From contig CM071579.1 of assembly GCA_036426205.1 (NCBI GenBank), positions 21,976,603 to 22,040,602 of the forward strand: 64,000 nt of DNA. The letters are read 5' to 3'. The notes below the pieces were generated by a model. It worked only from the letters and a program-made list of their open reading frames with translations. It ran no database searches and was not told the DNA's origin. Source of the DNA: Ascaphus truei (taxonomy: Eukaryota > Chordata > Amphibia > Anura > Ascaphidae). Shown in pieces: positions 9,555 to 20,170 of this stretch (its first letter is position 1; each line of letters starts with the position of its first letter). The position numbers were made by a program, and so were the translations under genes.

Positions 9555-12140
9555 GTGGGGGAATTCAAGCACTTTTACGAGAAATTATATGATGGAGGGA
9601 AGGTGATCCGCTCCACAGGTACGGAGAAAGCCCTGACGGATTTCCTGAAGGGTTCGAATCTGCCAAGTATGAGTGAGGTTGATAGAGAGGTGATGGGTAG
9701 GGACTTCACAGCGGAAGAAGTATCCGAGGTCATCACAAATTTGAAACCCTCTAAAGTCCCGGGTCCTGACGGATTCTCGAACCCGTATTACAAAAAATAC
9801 AAGAAACAATTGACCCCTTATCTCCTCCGTATGTACAACCAAGTTTTAGAGGGCACCCCTTTCCCCCAGCACATGGTCCAAGCGTCAATCTCAGAAATAC
9901 ACAAACAGAGTAAAGATCCACAGGACTGTAGAAGTTACAGGCCAATATCCCTGATAAATTCAGACATTAAAATCTACGCTAAATTATTGGCCAACAGATT
10001 GAGTCTCATCCTGCCCAGACTAGTGCACCCAGATCAAGTCAGGTTTATCGCGGGTCGACAAGCTGCAGATAATACCCGACAAATTATTGATCTGTTAGAA
10101 ATAGCCAATTCAAGATCAATACCAGTTATGGTGCTCAGTCTGGATGCAGAAAAAGCGTTCGACAGGATAGACTGGCCATACTTAGAGGCCACACTTGGCG
10201 CATTTAGGATGGGAACAAAATTGACAAAAGCCATACTCTCACTATATTCTGCACCGTCAGCCAGGGTGACCCATCAGGGATTCGCTTCGGACCCCTTCCT
10301 AATAGGAAGCGGAATGCGACAGGGCTGCCCGATCTCCCCCCTCCTCTTTGCATTATGCATGGAACCCTTATCTGCTCAGATAAGAGACAGCAAAGATATC
10401 TCGGGTATTAGCATTGGAAACCAGTCACAAAAGGTGGCACTGTATGTGGATGATGTATTCCTGACAATATCTTGACCCCTCACCTCTGTACCAAACTTGT
10501 TCGGCTTATTGGGGAGATTCAACAGGATCTCCGGATACAAAATCAACCAATCTAAATCAAACGCCATGAATATAAATTTACCTAAATATCTGGTGAAGCT
10601 GATCACCCTCAACTTCAACTTTAACTGGCAGCAGAAACAAATTAAATATCTAGGGGTTAATGTAACCAAGACAAGCAACCTGTTGTATCAGGCAAATTAC
10701 CCCAAACTGATACAAACCCTGAGAGAGGACGTTAGGTGATGGGCCAATTACAACATTTCTTGGATAGGGAAGATCCACTGCATTAAAATGAACCTGCTTC
10801 CTCGCCTTCTATACCTTTACCAGACCCTCCCAGTGCCATTAGGATTGAAGGACATCCTCTCGCTTCAATCTGAGATAGATACATTTATCTGGGGAGGGAA
10901 AAGAGCGCAAGAGGGTAAACAGATAATGCGCAAACAAACAGGGGCATGAGGGCTAGTGGTACCTTGCTTGTTATCCTATGACAAAGCGGCACAATGATGC
11001 CAAATTGTGCAATGGCACACCAACCCAGACTCAAAAAGATGGTTAGCTTTAGAAAAAGAGATTTGCTCCCCGGTTGAGCTGGAACATTTAATCTGGCTCC
11101 CCAAAAAGGTGCGATTAAGCACCAAAACGCTGCTTTCCTCAATGATCAACTCACTCTCGGTGTGGGAGAACACCAGGCTCAAATGCAAATTGACCCATAA
11201 ATCATCGGGAATGACCCCACTATGGGGCAACCCATTATTTGCTCCGGGGCTGGCCAGTGCGGATTTCACAATCTGGAAAACTAAACACAATAGATTGGTG
11301 GACCTGGAGGGTAGAAGTGGCGTACAAACATTTGACATCCTCAAATCTAGCAAAAATATCCCCAATGCTGAATTCTTTAGATACCTCCAGGTCAGAGCAT
11401 TCTATCAAGCCCAACAACCTATAAATCAATTAACGAACTTTGAAAAGCTCTGTCACTCAGGGACGACCACAAAGGGACTCATATCGCAGTTGTACAAGGA
11501 AGTAACGGGTTCTGGCTCGACAGTGACAGAGAAATTAGGATATATGACCAAATGGGAGACGGGCTTAGGAGAGATATTAGAACTAGAGGAGTGGACAAAA
11601 ATTGCTCAAGCAGTATCCAAAAGTTCCATGTGCACGACCCTAAGGGAGAACACATATAAAGTTATGATGAGATGGTACCACACCCCCACAAAATTGGCTA
11701 CATTTCTGACCAGTTACTCCCCATTGTGTCCTAGACAATGTGGACAAGAGGCAGACTTGTTACACATGATGTGGTCTTGCCCCAAACTAACCATGGTCTG
11801 GAATTCAATCAAAGATTGGCTGACCAGGATCCTAGGCATACAAATCCCGCCTGACCCGTGGTTGTTCCTCTTAAATAGACCGCACCCGGGCCTCTCCAAA
11901 AAAGCAAACAAATTGATAACGCACTTCGCAACAGCAGTGCGGGGGGAGATCGCAGCAAGGTGGAAACAAAATGAGATTCCACGGATTGCTACTATTTGGA
12001 ACAGAATTTGGACAGTCTGCCAGATGGAGAAATTGCCGAGTTTGGTCAACGATACTGGCACAAATTACCTAAAAGTCTGGACGCCGTGGTTGGCCCAGAC
12101 AGACATACCGGGGGTAGATAGGTCCACGATATGGCAATGA
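9555..12140 (+). pseudogene. L1/Tx1-like reverse transcriptase and C-terminal domain, four in-frame stops
   Basis: One reading frame runs from 9555 to 12140 and is broken only by four TGA codons at 10473, 10737, 10947 and 10995. Reverse-transcriptase landmarks are visible: PGPDGFSNPYYKK, the YRPISLINSDIKIYAKLLANR block, DQVRFIAGRQ, LSLDAEKAFDRIDW with the first catalytic Asp, MRQGCPISPLLFALCME, and YVDDVF with the catalytic Asp pair. Beyond it, a cysteine/histidine motif (CPRQCGQEADLLHMMWSCP, near 11728-11785) matches the C-terminal zinc-knuckle-like domain of L1 ORF2. All four stops are TGA, and the frame is otherwise kept for 2.6 kb, so this copy decayed mostly by point mutation. Confidence 0.88.
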
Positions 12141-12562
12141 TAGAGATGAATGCATTCTCCTATGGGGTTAAGGCACAGGAATAGGCATATAGGACAAATT
12201 AAAAAAAACCTGGGCTGTACTAAACAGTGCCCCATGGAGGGGTCACTGGCGTTGCCGGGGATTAATCTGGCCCCCCAGGAAGCAATGAGCTGGAAGACAC
12301 GGAGCTCCCAGCGGAACCACGGCGGAAGGTTCCCCCCCCTCCCTCTAATGCCCTCACCTCCCTCTAATGCCCTTACCCCCCTGTTTCCTTCAGGTTTGTG
12401 ATTTGTGTCTATTGGTTTGTCTCCCCAGTATGTCTTGTTGTCGTCTGCTGAAAGCAATGATACATGGACGATGGACACGGCTTGGTAAATGGTCGTGATG
12501 GAAATGTATGCAATGTCTGTAGAACATGCGAACTATTAATAAAATACAAAAAAAAAAATCCA

Positions 12563-12665
12563 ACCATGGATTATTAATTCGCCATGTGGATTGTCAGTGG
12601 TAGCGGACCAAAGGAACCATACGATCTGATCCAAATCCACAAAAAAACATTCACCCATCTCTGAC
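12563..12665. mobile_element. hAT-type MITE fragment (same family)
   Basis: The terminal third of the family, with GGACCAAAGGAACC and a final CACCCATCTCTG, sits directly after the LINE tail. The other end is missing. Confidence 0.55.
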
Positions 12666-12837
12666 TATCACTTCAACACTCACATTATGGCGGCTTGAAA
12701 AGAAATGTGTTTAATATAATATCACAAACTGCAAAACACTTCCATGTAACAATCTCATTCGCAACAAACTGTCCGAAAGTGGAAAATAAAAAACACACAA
12801 CTCCTTATCCTGAAAAAGTCTGCAATGTACAGTATGA

Positions 12838-12976
12838 GCATAGTTACATATAGTTACATAGTCGATGAGGTTGAAAAAATACATACAGTATGTCCATCGA
12901 GTTCAACTTGTGTGAATTTAGACAACAAATACTTAGTCTACATTTGTATTTACAGTAAATTAATCCAGAGGAAGGC
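12838..12976 (-). mobile_element. L2/CR1-like LINE 3' tail, distal part
   Basis: It carries the tail block GTCCATCGAGTTCAACTTG, a TAGTTACATA microsatellite terminus and CAGAGGAAGG, as in the tail at 47.1 kb. It breaks off after CAGAGGAAGG at about 12,976. The next tail bases reappear at about 14,640, on the other side of a tandem array. Confidence 0.65.
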
Positions 12977-13019
12977 AATCATCCTCATCCTTTATTTCTG
13001 TAAGTAAATACCAGCCTCC

Positions 13020-13231
13020 ACTTAAGGGGGCATCACAATAGTTTACAGTCAGTTTGAGAACAACTACAAATTAAATATAATTGTTTTGTTACACAAGAGA
13101 CAGACAGGAAAAGTCAGAGTTATTATAATAAATGGTTGCATTAAATGAACAAAGGTTATACACATTATATTTACAGATATTTAATGGAAAGTTAGAGATT
13201 ATGGGAAAAAGTAACAGACAGGATTAAAATT
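13020..13231. other. Sequence between split LINE tail and array
   Basis: No gene is seen. Together with 14,456-14,639 it belongs to the material that separates the two halves of the LINE tail. The distal piece includes CTGCCCCAAAGAGCTTA, also seen at 22,632, and an inverted portion of the 201-bp unit family. Confidence 0.4.
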
Positions 13232-14455
13232 GTGTTAGAAGAGGTAGGATAGGCATGTAATGTGTTAGAAGAGGTAGGATAGGCCTGCAATGTGTTAGGA
13301 GGGAGGATAGGCTTGTAATGTGTTAGAAGAGGTCGGATAAGGCCTGCAATGTGTTAGAAGAGGTAGGAGATTGCCGGGTAGCAATGTGTTAGAGTAGGAT
13401 AGGCCTGCTAATGTGTTAGGAGAGAGGTAGGATAGGCCGCAATGTGTTAAGAGGTAGGATAGGCCTGCATGTGTTAGAAGAGGTAGTAGGCTGCAATTGT
13501 TAGCAAAGAGGAGATAGGCCTGCAATGTGTTAAGTAGGATCGGCCTCACATGTGTTAGAAGAGGTAGGATGCTGCCTGCAATGTGTTAGAAGAGGTAGGA
13601 TAGGCCTGGCAATGTGTTAGAAGATGTGAGGATAGGCCTGCAATTTGTTGAGATAGTGAGAGGCCTGCAATTGTAGAAGAGTAGGAAGGCTCTGCAATGT
13701 GTTAGAAGAGGTAAGGATAGGCCTGCAATTTTTTAGAAAGAGGTAGGATAAGGCCTGCATGTGTTAGAGGTAGGATGGCCTGCAAGGTGTTAGAAGAGGT
13801 GGATAGGTCTGCAATGTGTTAGAGATAGGAAGGCTTGTAATGTGTTAGAAGAGGTAGGATTTTCTCGCATGTGTTAGAAAGAGTAGGGAGGGCCTGCAAT
13901 TGTGCTATAGAGGTATGAGAGGCTGCTTGGTTAGAAGGTAGGATAGGCCTGCAATGTGTTAGAAGTAGGTGGAGGAGAGCCTGCAATGTGTTAGAAGAGG
14001 TTAGAGAGCCTGCAATGTGTTACAAGAGGTAGGGTAGGCCTTGCAATGTGTTAGAAGAGGTAGGATGGCCTGCAATGTGTTGAAGAGTAGGGTAGGCCTG
14101 CAATGTGTTAGAAGAGGTAGGATAGACCTGTCGAATGTGTTAGAAGAGGTAGGATGGGCCTGGCAATGTGTTCGAAGAGTAGGAGAGGCCTGCAATGTGT
14201 TAGATAGAGGTAAGATAGGCCTGCAATATGTTAGGAGAGGTAGGATAGGCCTGCAATGTGTTAGAAGAGGTAGGAAAGGCCTGCAATGTGTTAGGAGAGG
14301 TAGGATAGGCCTGCAATGTGTTAGAAGAGGTAGGAGAGGCCTGCAATGTGTTAGAAGAGGTAGGATAGGTCTGCCATGTGTTAGGAGAGGTAAGATAGGC
14401 CTGCAATGTGTTAGAAGGAGTAGGATAGGCCTGTAATGTGTTAGAAGAGGCCCTG
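13232..14455 (+). repeat. 30-bp-unit minisatellite
   Basis: About 40 units begin GGCCTGCAATGTGTTAGAAG and continue AGGTAGGATA, total 30 bp. Units near the ends are regular, but those from about 13,370 to 14,200 carry many 1-2 base indels. Because 30 is divisible by three, the regular part (14,041-14,436) is open in several frames. These are not genes. Confidence 0.95.
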
Positions 14456-14639
14456 CCCCAAAGAGCTTAAAAAGTATAGGCAGGGTAAGGTGACATTGGG
14501 CTGATGAGACACATTGCAGCAAGAAATCCCAGATGTTAACCCTTAGCACGCTCGGTCTGTGCAGAGGGGAGCAGCTCTTGGGGAACCCTTTCTGACGTCT
14601 GCCTTTGGGGCGACACAGATGTAGACTGTGAAACGTTAT

Positions 14640-15075
14640 CCAATGTCTCATAAGTGGGAAAAATAAATTCCTTCCTGACTCTAAATATGGCAATACAATT
14701 AGTCACTGGATCAACATCCTTCTTGTATTTACTTATTTGGAATATCCCTCTATACCTTTCCTTTCTAAAAAGATATCCAGCATTTGTTTAAGATATCTAT
14801 TATATCTACCATCACTCATATCCCCTCTTAGATGCCTCTGTTCTAACGTAAACAAATCTAATTTCGCTTGCGTCTCCTCATAAGTCAGATTTTACATCCC
14901 ATTTATTAATTTGGTGGCTCTTCTCTGCACTCTTTCTAATTCCATAATGTATTTTTTATGGATTTGTGCCCAAAATTGTACTTCATATTCAAGATATGGT
15001 CTTACTAATGCTTTATACAGTGGCATAAGGATGCTTTCTTCCCATCCACTCATTCCCCGTTTAATGCAAGAAAAG
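14640..15075 (-). mobile_element. L2/CR1-like LINE, 3' coding end and proximal tail
   Basis: On the minus strand the 14,890-15,060 region reads as the end of a LINE reverse-transcriptase ORF (PYLEYEVQFWAQIHKK then ERVQRRATKLI), a signature of L2/CR1-type elements. The tail follows with the GTTGATCCAGTGACTAATTG-type block. Frame is broken and the copy is truncated. Confidence 0.7.
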
Positions 15076-15255
15076 ATCTGACATTGTGAATATCGTGAAA
15101 AACAAAAAACAAAAACATGTACACTGCAGGTTGTTGTTGTACCGTGTTGTTTGTTGTTACTATGATTAGCAATTCATTTTAAATATTTAATTTCTCTGAA
15201 ACCGTTCAAGCAAATTGTCTGAAAATGTAGTACAAATGGCAAAATAATACATTTA

Positions 15256-16493
15256 GGGGCCTATGCACTAAAGGTTCATACAAAAAATCACCAGGCCATT
15301 TAAAGCTGCAGTTCAGTCTTTTTTTTTTTTTTTTTTTTTAAATTCAATAGTTTCATGTGGACATTCTCTAATTACCTAAAGAACTGTATAGCTGCCAGTC
15401 AATTTGTTCTCCATGTATTGATCGGCGAAATTTGGCGACATCTTTAGAGAAGGGATATGTTTTTCATCTGCTTCTGTCAGTCAGTGGAAGATCATGAATA
15501 TTCATGAGCACTCCTGCACTGACAAGTGCAAGACGGAGGGCAGGGCTGACAAAGGGGTGTGACAGGACATGAAGGGGCAGTGCCTTAGTAAATGCTTGTT
15601 AAAATAGAATACAAGAAAACTGGTCTTTCAAAGTTGTTTTTTTTAAAACAGAAAATGCTAAAAGTATTTTTTCTTACTACAGAACTGATTTATTAAAAAA
15701 ACAAACATGCAGGATATTGACTGAACTGCAGCTTTAAATCATCGTTTTTATGAGCATTGCTATCACGGTATTCAGAAAGCCTTCATTACCTGTCATAGCA
15801 AAATTCACAAAACGGGCGATTAGCCGGTGATCTGATGAACAACCCTCTGAAAAGGCCTTACCCGGCGAGTTGGACCTGCTGCAGAGAGAGATGCTCTGAG
15901 AGAGACGTCTTCTACTTCCTACTTCACATTATGGGGTGCCGGTATCTCCTATGCATTTTATTCCCACGGTCACGTGACGCGGACATTTAAAGGCATAGGA
16001 GATACTGGCACCCCATAACGGGGCCTGTATCTCGGAACTAGGGGGTTCCCGAGGCTATCCGCTATGGTAATGCAGTTTACTGTAAATGCATTTTTATAGG
16101 ATAGGATTCATGCCAGGGGTCTCTGGTGCTAATATTAATGGATATCAGCTACAGAGATTCCCGGCATCAATCCTATGCAGGAAAAATTCATTTTTTTTAT
16201 AAGTCCCATCTCGACGCTTCTATGCAGGTTTCCAACACCTGTACGTGAACTTTTTTTGGCGTGAGGATTTTGTGATAAAATCACCATTCTAGAGCGGCGA
16301 TAGGCGCTTTTAGCCTAATCACTGCTACTAGAATTGCACGAGTTTATGAACAGTGATCTTTTTTTATGAGCAATTTTTTTTTGAGCGATGCAATCTTTTA
16401 TCACCCACTTATCACCGCTTACTGAATAGCAGTGGGTATTTGGGGCGATAAGTGCTTGATAAGTGGCTTATGAACGCTTACTGCATAGGCCCC
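15256..16493. mobile_element. Harbinger-like non-autonomous element, copy 2 (complete)
   Basis: The 1238-bp element has inverted ends GGGGCCTATGCACTAA and TTACTGCATAGGCCCC, and 3-bp flanks TTA on both sides (15253-15255 and 16494-16496). A 3-bp TWA duplication is the hallmark of PIF/Harbinger elements. Internally there is a palindromic core at about 15,930-16,045, where the GGGGTGCCGGTATCTCC block appears in both orientations around a CACGTGAC centre. A TTAA MITE is nested at 15,304-15,733. No transposase is coded. Confidence 0.7.
15304..15733. mobile_element. TTAA-target MITE, copy A (nested)
   Basis: Ends AGCTGCAGTTCAGTC and GACTGAACTGCAGCT form a perfect 15-bp inverted pair flanked by TTAA (15,300-15,303 and 15,734-15,737). 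TTAA duplication fits Kolobok/T2 or piggyBac-type MITEs, both abundant in frogs. It sits inside the Harbinger-like element. Confidence 0.8.
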
Positions 16494-17205
16494 TTAATGT
16501 TTTGTATCAAGAATCCGGTCGATGAGATGTACCGCTGAATTTGTATCACCTTATAATACAAAATTATAATTCCAATATGAGAGCTGCCCCGATTTGGTTG
16601 TAACTTCTGGCAGATTTACGTTAGGATGGCAGAAAGGTACCTTCAACCTTTCATCAGAATCGGTCAAGGCATTTGACTTGTGGAGAGAGAACTCGAACAA
16701 AAAAACCCCAGACAAACAAAGACCCAAAGTTGGCACAATGTCCAGTTGAAGTCTTTGCTTCGTTCTTTCAACCAATAAAGGGAAGAAATAAAGAAAAGGG
16801 GTTTTATGTAATGAAAGAGCAAAAAGCCCAGTACGGTTATATAGAGTGAAAGAATAGCACACCGTAACTTCTGGATGAAAGGGGATGGAAGTTGAAAGGC
16901 ATAATAGTAAGACACGTTTATATCAACATGTGCTGTTGATGAATTATTACTTGGAGTTGTGAGACGTTACAATTTGGCCGCTTGCTGACCTTGTCACAGC
17001 TGCAGTTTAATGAAAAGCTTGATGTCAGTCTGAGGGACGCAATGCAAAGCAAAACCATGGCTTCGTTTTGGAAATACTAAGCCTACGTATTCTTACTATG
17101 GCGCCCAGTGGTATTACAGAATACAGACCTCTCCGGGGCTGTATCTATCCAGACCCACAGTACCTTCCACTAGTGAGGTACAGTATATCCTAAACTAACG
17201 AAAGA
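16494..17205. other. Spacer without recognised gene
   Basis: It lies between the Harbinger-like element and the second SINE. The minus-strand frames of 83-103 codons (16,551-16,915) overlap each other and lack domain signatures. Confidence 0.35.
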
Positions 17206-17485
17206 GCTGAAGGAGCGGCTCAGTGCGCAAAGACACAATGACACTGAGTGTAAAGCACGGGAGCCTGGAGTCAAATCCCTGTGTCCACTCCTTATGACCT
17301 TGGACAAGTCACTTAATCTCCCTGTGCCTCTGGCAACAAAAAACACAGATTGGGATCTTATCTGGGCAGCGATTGTGTCTGTAACATTCCTATGTGCTGC
17401 GTACCGCGCACTATACTGTAATTGTGACGCTCTTTGTGTCCCATTGGAAAATAAGCGCTATATGAAATAGTTATTAGTTATTTAA
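17206..17485 (+). mobile_element. tRNA-derived SINE, copy 2 (diverged)
   Basis: It has the same order as the copy at 3.6 kb: GGAGCGGCTCAGTGCGCAAAG, a weakened B box (GAGTCAAATCC), CTCCCTGTGCCTCTGGCA, and a tail with AATAAGCGCTATATGAAATAG. It is older, with a diverged middle. Confidence 0.7.
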
Positions 17486-17521
17486 ACAACATAAATAGCC
17501 AAAATGTTGGCCAATTGTTTA

Positions 17522-17940
17522 TAGGGGTGCCAGGTGGCTTCTCCAAAAATACTTTCAATGGTGAAAGGTGCGACAGGTCACTATATCCAGGGAGGAAAAT
17601 ACTGGACACATACATGTCCAGTATTACAGCACCTCATCCTGGCTCCCCATCATCTCACGTCACCCTGGCTCCCCCATCATCACCCCCCCAAATTGTGTCC
17701 TTACCTTATTGCCAGGAAGGACACAGACTTCTCTGGGCTGCCGGTGTGTGGACTCCGCCCCCTCTGTCCTCCGATTGGCTCTCCGCTCCTCCAATCAGGG
17801 ACAGACTGCACCTGCTCCCACCCCCAGCACTTCCAGCCCTCCGCTGTCACACGTGCCCGGTATTACCTCTGATTTTATACCGGACAGGCACCAGAATTAC
17901 CGGCCTGTCCCGTTCAAAACCGGACACCTGTCAACCCTAC
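17522..17940. mobile_element. GGGTTGCCAGG-type MITE, copy 1
   Basis: It starts TAGGGGTGCCAGGTGG and ends CACCTGTCAACCCTA. It contains ATACTGGACACATACATGTC and later ACCGGACAGGCACC. The same end blocks recur at 32.4 and 33.8 kb. About 419 bp, no coding sequence. Confidence 0.6.
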
Positions 17941-19252
17941 ATATGTATGTGGCTGCGCCAACCACAACATGGCTGACGCAACTCACACAAACCCTCCCGA
18001 GCAACGGTACCACTGCCGGGGAGGAGGCAAGGGAGGGTAGGTACCATACTACATACAGGTAGGCGTACAGTGTGTAACATCATGGTGACTCCGATGCACA
18101 CCCATATAAAACCAAGATCTATCTTGCATCTCTCCCTTTGGCAGTAAAAGGGAGCGGCATGTTTTGAATTTTTGAATTCTGTGCTTAATTTGTTTCTATT
18201 TTCGATGTGGTAAAAAAACTTTGCCAAATCTGAGGTGAGATAAACCTCTAATGATTTGCATCTCATCTTGATTTCTGCATCTCCTGGTGCAGCCAGAAGT
18301 ATTAAACCAGGAGCTGCATCAAAGTGAACTATCTGTGTCTGGTAAAGTTCGCTTACTGGAGGTAACAGTGACACACTTTGGAATGTAAAGATTCCATGTT
18401 AACAGGATATTAGTCGAAGACTGAGCCTCTGGGTGAGCTACCTGTGCTGAAGCAGGGACTGATTGAGCCACCTGTGCTGAAGCAGGGATATCCTGAAAAC
18501 CTGACCTGTTGGGTGGGGAGGAGGTTGGGGTGGGTGGGCGTGAGGACTGGAGATGAGTACCCCTGGAATAGAGTGATGGGCTGATTTAAACAAATGAATA
18601 CATTGTGTCACTGTGCAGTTGACAATGACGGATGTGATATTACTCTGCAGCCCACACACATCTTTATAACAATCATTAGTGATGCCTTCAGCTAAAGTTG
18701 TCAAAATTAGCAGTTTTTTCGCTGAAAAATGTCAATGTCCACAAAAACCAAATTCACATGGCCATTGTGCAGTTTAGAAAGACCATGTGACGGCTTTTTT
18801 AAAATCAATGTTTTGGCTGTCCTTGCTAAATTTCATGATTAAAAAAATAAATAAGCCAAAATGTCGTGCCTTTTTTTTAATTAACTCCCCCACACAAATA
18901 TATTTTGAATTATTAGGGAATTTTTTCTATCATGCTCAAAACCTCACAACACATTACAAAAAAAAAAACCTATTTTAAGCCTATGCATGAATGGGAAGAG
19001 ATTGGAAACGTCAAGGATTGCTGATAACTGGATTTAACACAGCAGCGATAGTTCAAATAATCCTCAACTGTTTAACGTCTAGTCAGAACGTATTAGGATC
19101 AAACCTCTGGAACAACAGACTGTGATCTTCAGTGGATTTCATGGTTATTTCCTGTTAAAGGTGAATTGTAACATTTAACAAGTGTAAATGCTCTCTGCAT
19201 GGGGTATATACTGTATGGTGATGTAGAAGTGTGTAACTTTCTGTACTAAAAT
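17941..19252. other. Spacer with one MITE fragment
   Basis: Beyond the palindromic MITE piece at 18.43-18.56 kb, no gene or defined repeat was recognised. The 145-codon minus frame at 17,937-18,374 has no domain. Confidence 0.35.
18425..18560. mobile_element. Palindromic hAT-like MITE, partial copy
   Basis: It contains GAGCCACCTGTGCTGAAGCA and GGATATCCTGAAAACCTGAC, the right half of a roughly 180-bp palindromic MITE present five times in the window. The left half is missing. Confidence 0.6.
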
Positions 19253-19253
19253 A

Positions 19254-19462
19254 CAGGCGTTCCTCTCTATCCGTTGTTTCACTTTACGATGGACGGCATA
19301 TCCGACGCGTCACGATGCAATCCTATGGGGCCGTTTCCCGACTCTGGAACGCCTTATGCACCGCTCATTGCCGCTCATTAACATGGCACTCACTTTACAA
19401 CGCTGTCACTATCCAACGGTACTTTCCAGAACAGATCCCGTCGGATAACTGAGGATCACCTG
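19254..19462. mobile_element. Tigger-like MITE (209 bp)
   Basis: Inverted ends CAGGCGTTCCTCTCTATCCG and CGGATAACTGAGGATCACCTG-type (last bases GATCACCTG) are flanked by TA (19,252-19,253 and 19,463-19,464). CpG-containing interior, no coding sequence. Confidence 0.65.
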
Positions 19463-19669
19463 TATCAAGACGGAGTTCAGAGTAAAGGAGTCTGAAATTG
19501 ATAAATGTTTATGGTTAGTTGTCTCAGATCAAACTCGTGTATATTACTTCTATTACTACTATTTAGACTGACATTATTATTATATAACTGAAATTGAGGT
19601 TGTATTCTTTTCTTGAAGAAGGGAACCCCGATTGCTTCTTCACTCCACCTTTGGAGTTTTTAAAAAGCG

Positions 19670-20170
19670 CATAGGAGCAGGGTTCTGTGTATGAGCTATA
19701 CAGGACAGTGAGATAGTCACATAGGAGCAGGGTTCTGTGTATGCGCTATACAGGACATTGAGATAGTCACATAGGAGCATGGTTCTGTGTATGAGCTATA
19801 CAGGACAGTGAGATAGTCACATAGGAGCAGGGTTCTGTGTATGCGCTATACAGGACATTGAGATAGTCACATAGGAGCAGGGTTCTGTGTATGCGCTATA
19901 CAGGACATTGAGATAGATAGTCACATAGGAGCAGGGTTCTGTGTGTGTGCTATATAGGACATTGAGATAGATAGACACATAGGAGCAGGGTACTGTGTAT
20001 TCGCTATATACAGGACTTTGAGATAGATAGTCACATAGGAGCAGGGTTCTGTGTATGTGCTATATAGGACATTGAGATAGATTGTTACATGGAGCAGGGC
20101 TCTGTGTATGCGCTATACAGGACATTGAGATAGATACACATACGAGCAGGGTTCTGTGTATGCACTATAC
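19670..20170 (+). repeat. 50-bp-unit minisatellite, left block
   Basis: Ten units of CACATAGGAGCAGGGTTCTG followed by TGTATGCGCTATACAGGACA and TTGAGATAGT. It ends at GTATGCACTATAC (20,158-20,170), which recurs after the insert. Confidence 0.95.

Larger units (their letters stand above)
8431..12560 (+). mobile_element. L1/Tx1-like non-LTR retrotransposon, ORF2 region, decayed and 5'-truncated
   Basis: A roughly 4.1-kb LINE copy. It starts abruptly inside a Harbinger-like element at about 8431, contains only the ORF2-type gene, and ends with AATAAAATAC plus a short A-run at 12539-12559. No ORF1 is present. The coding part carries an apurinic endonuclease (broken), a reverse transcriptase with a YVDD box and a C-terminal Cys/His motif, the order expected of L1-clade elements. 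The expected rest of the interrupted Harbinger-like element is missing on the 3' side, where a hAT MITE fragment follows, so a deletion accompanied or followed insertion. No clear target-site duplication was found. Confidence 0.85.

Noticed and set aside
14001..14693. 230-codon minus and 131-codon plus frames
   Set aside because: They read through the 30-bp array, whose period is divisible by three.
17937..18374. 145-codon minus-strand frame
   Set aside because: No domain is recognised, and it overlaps the edge of a MITE.
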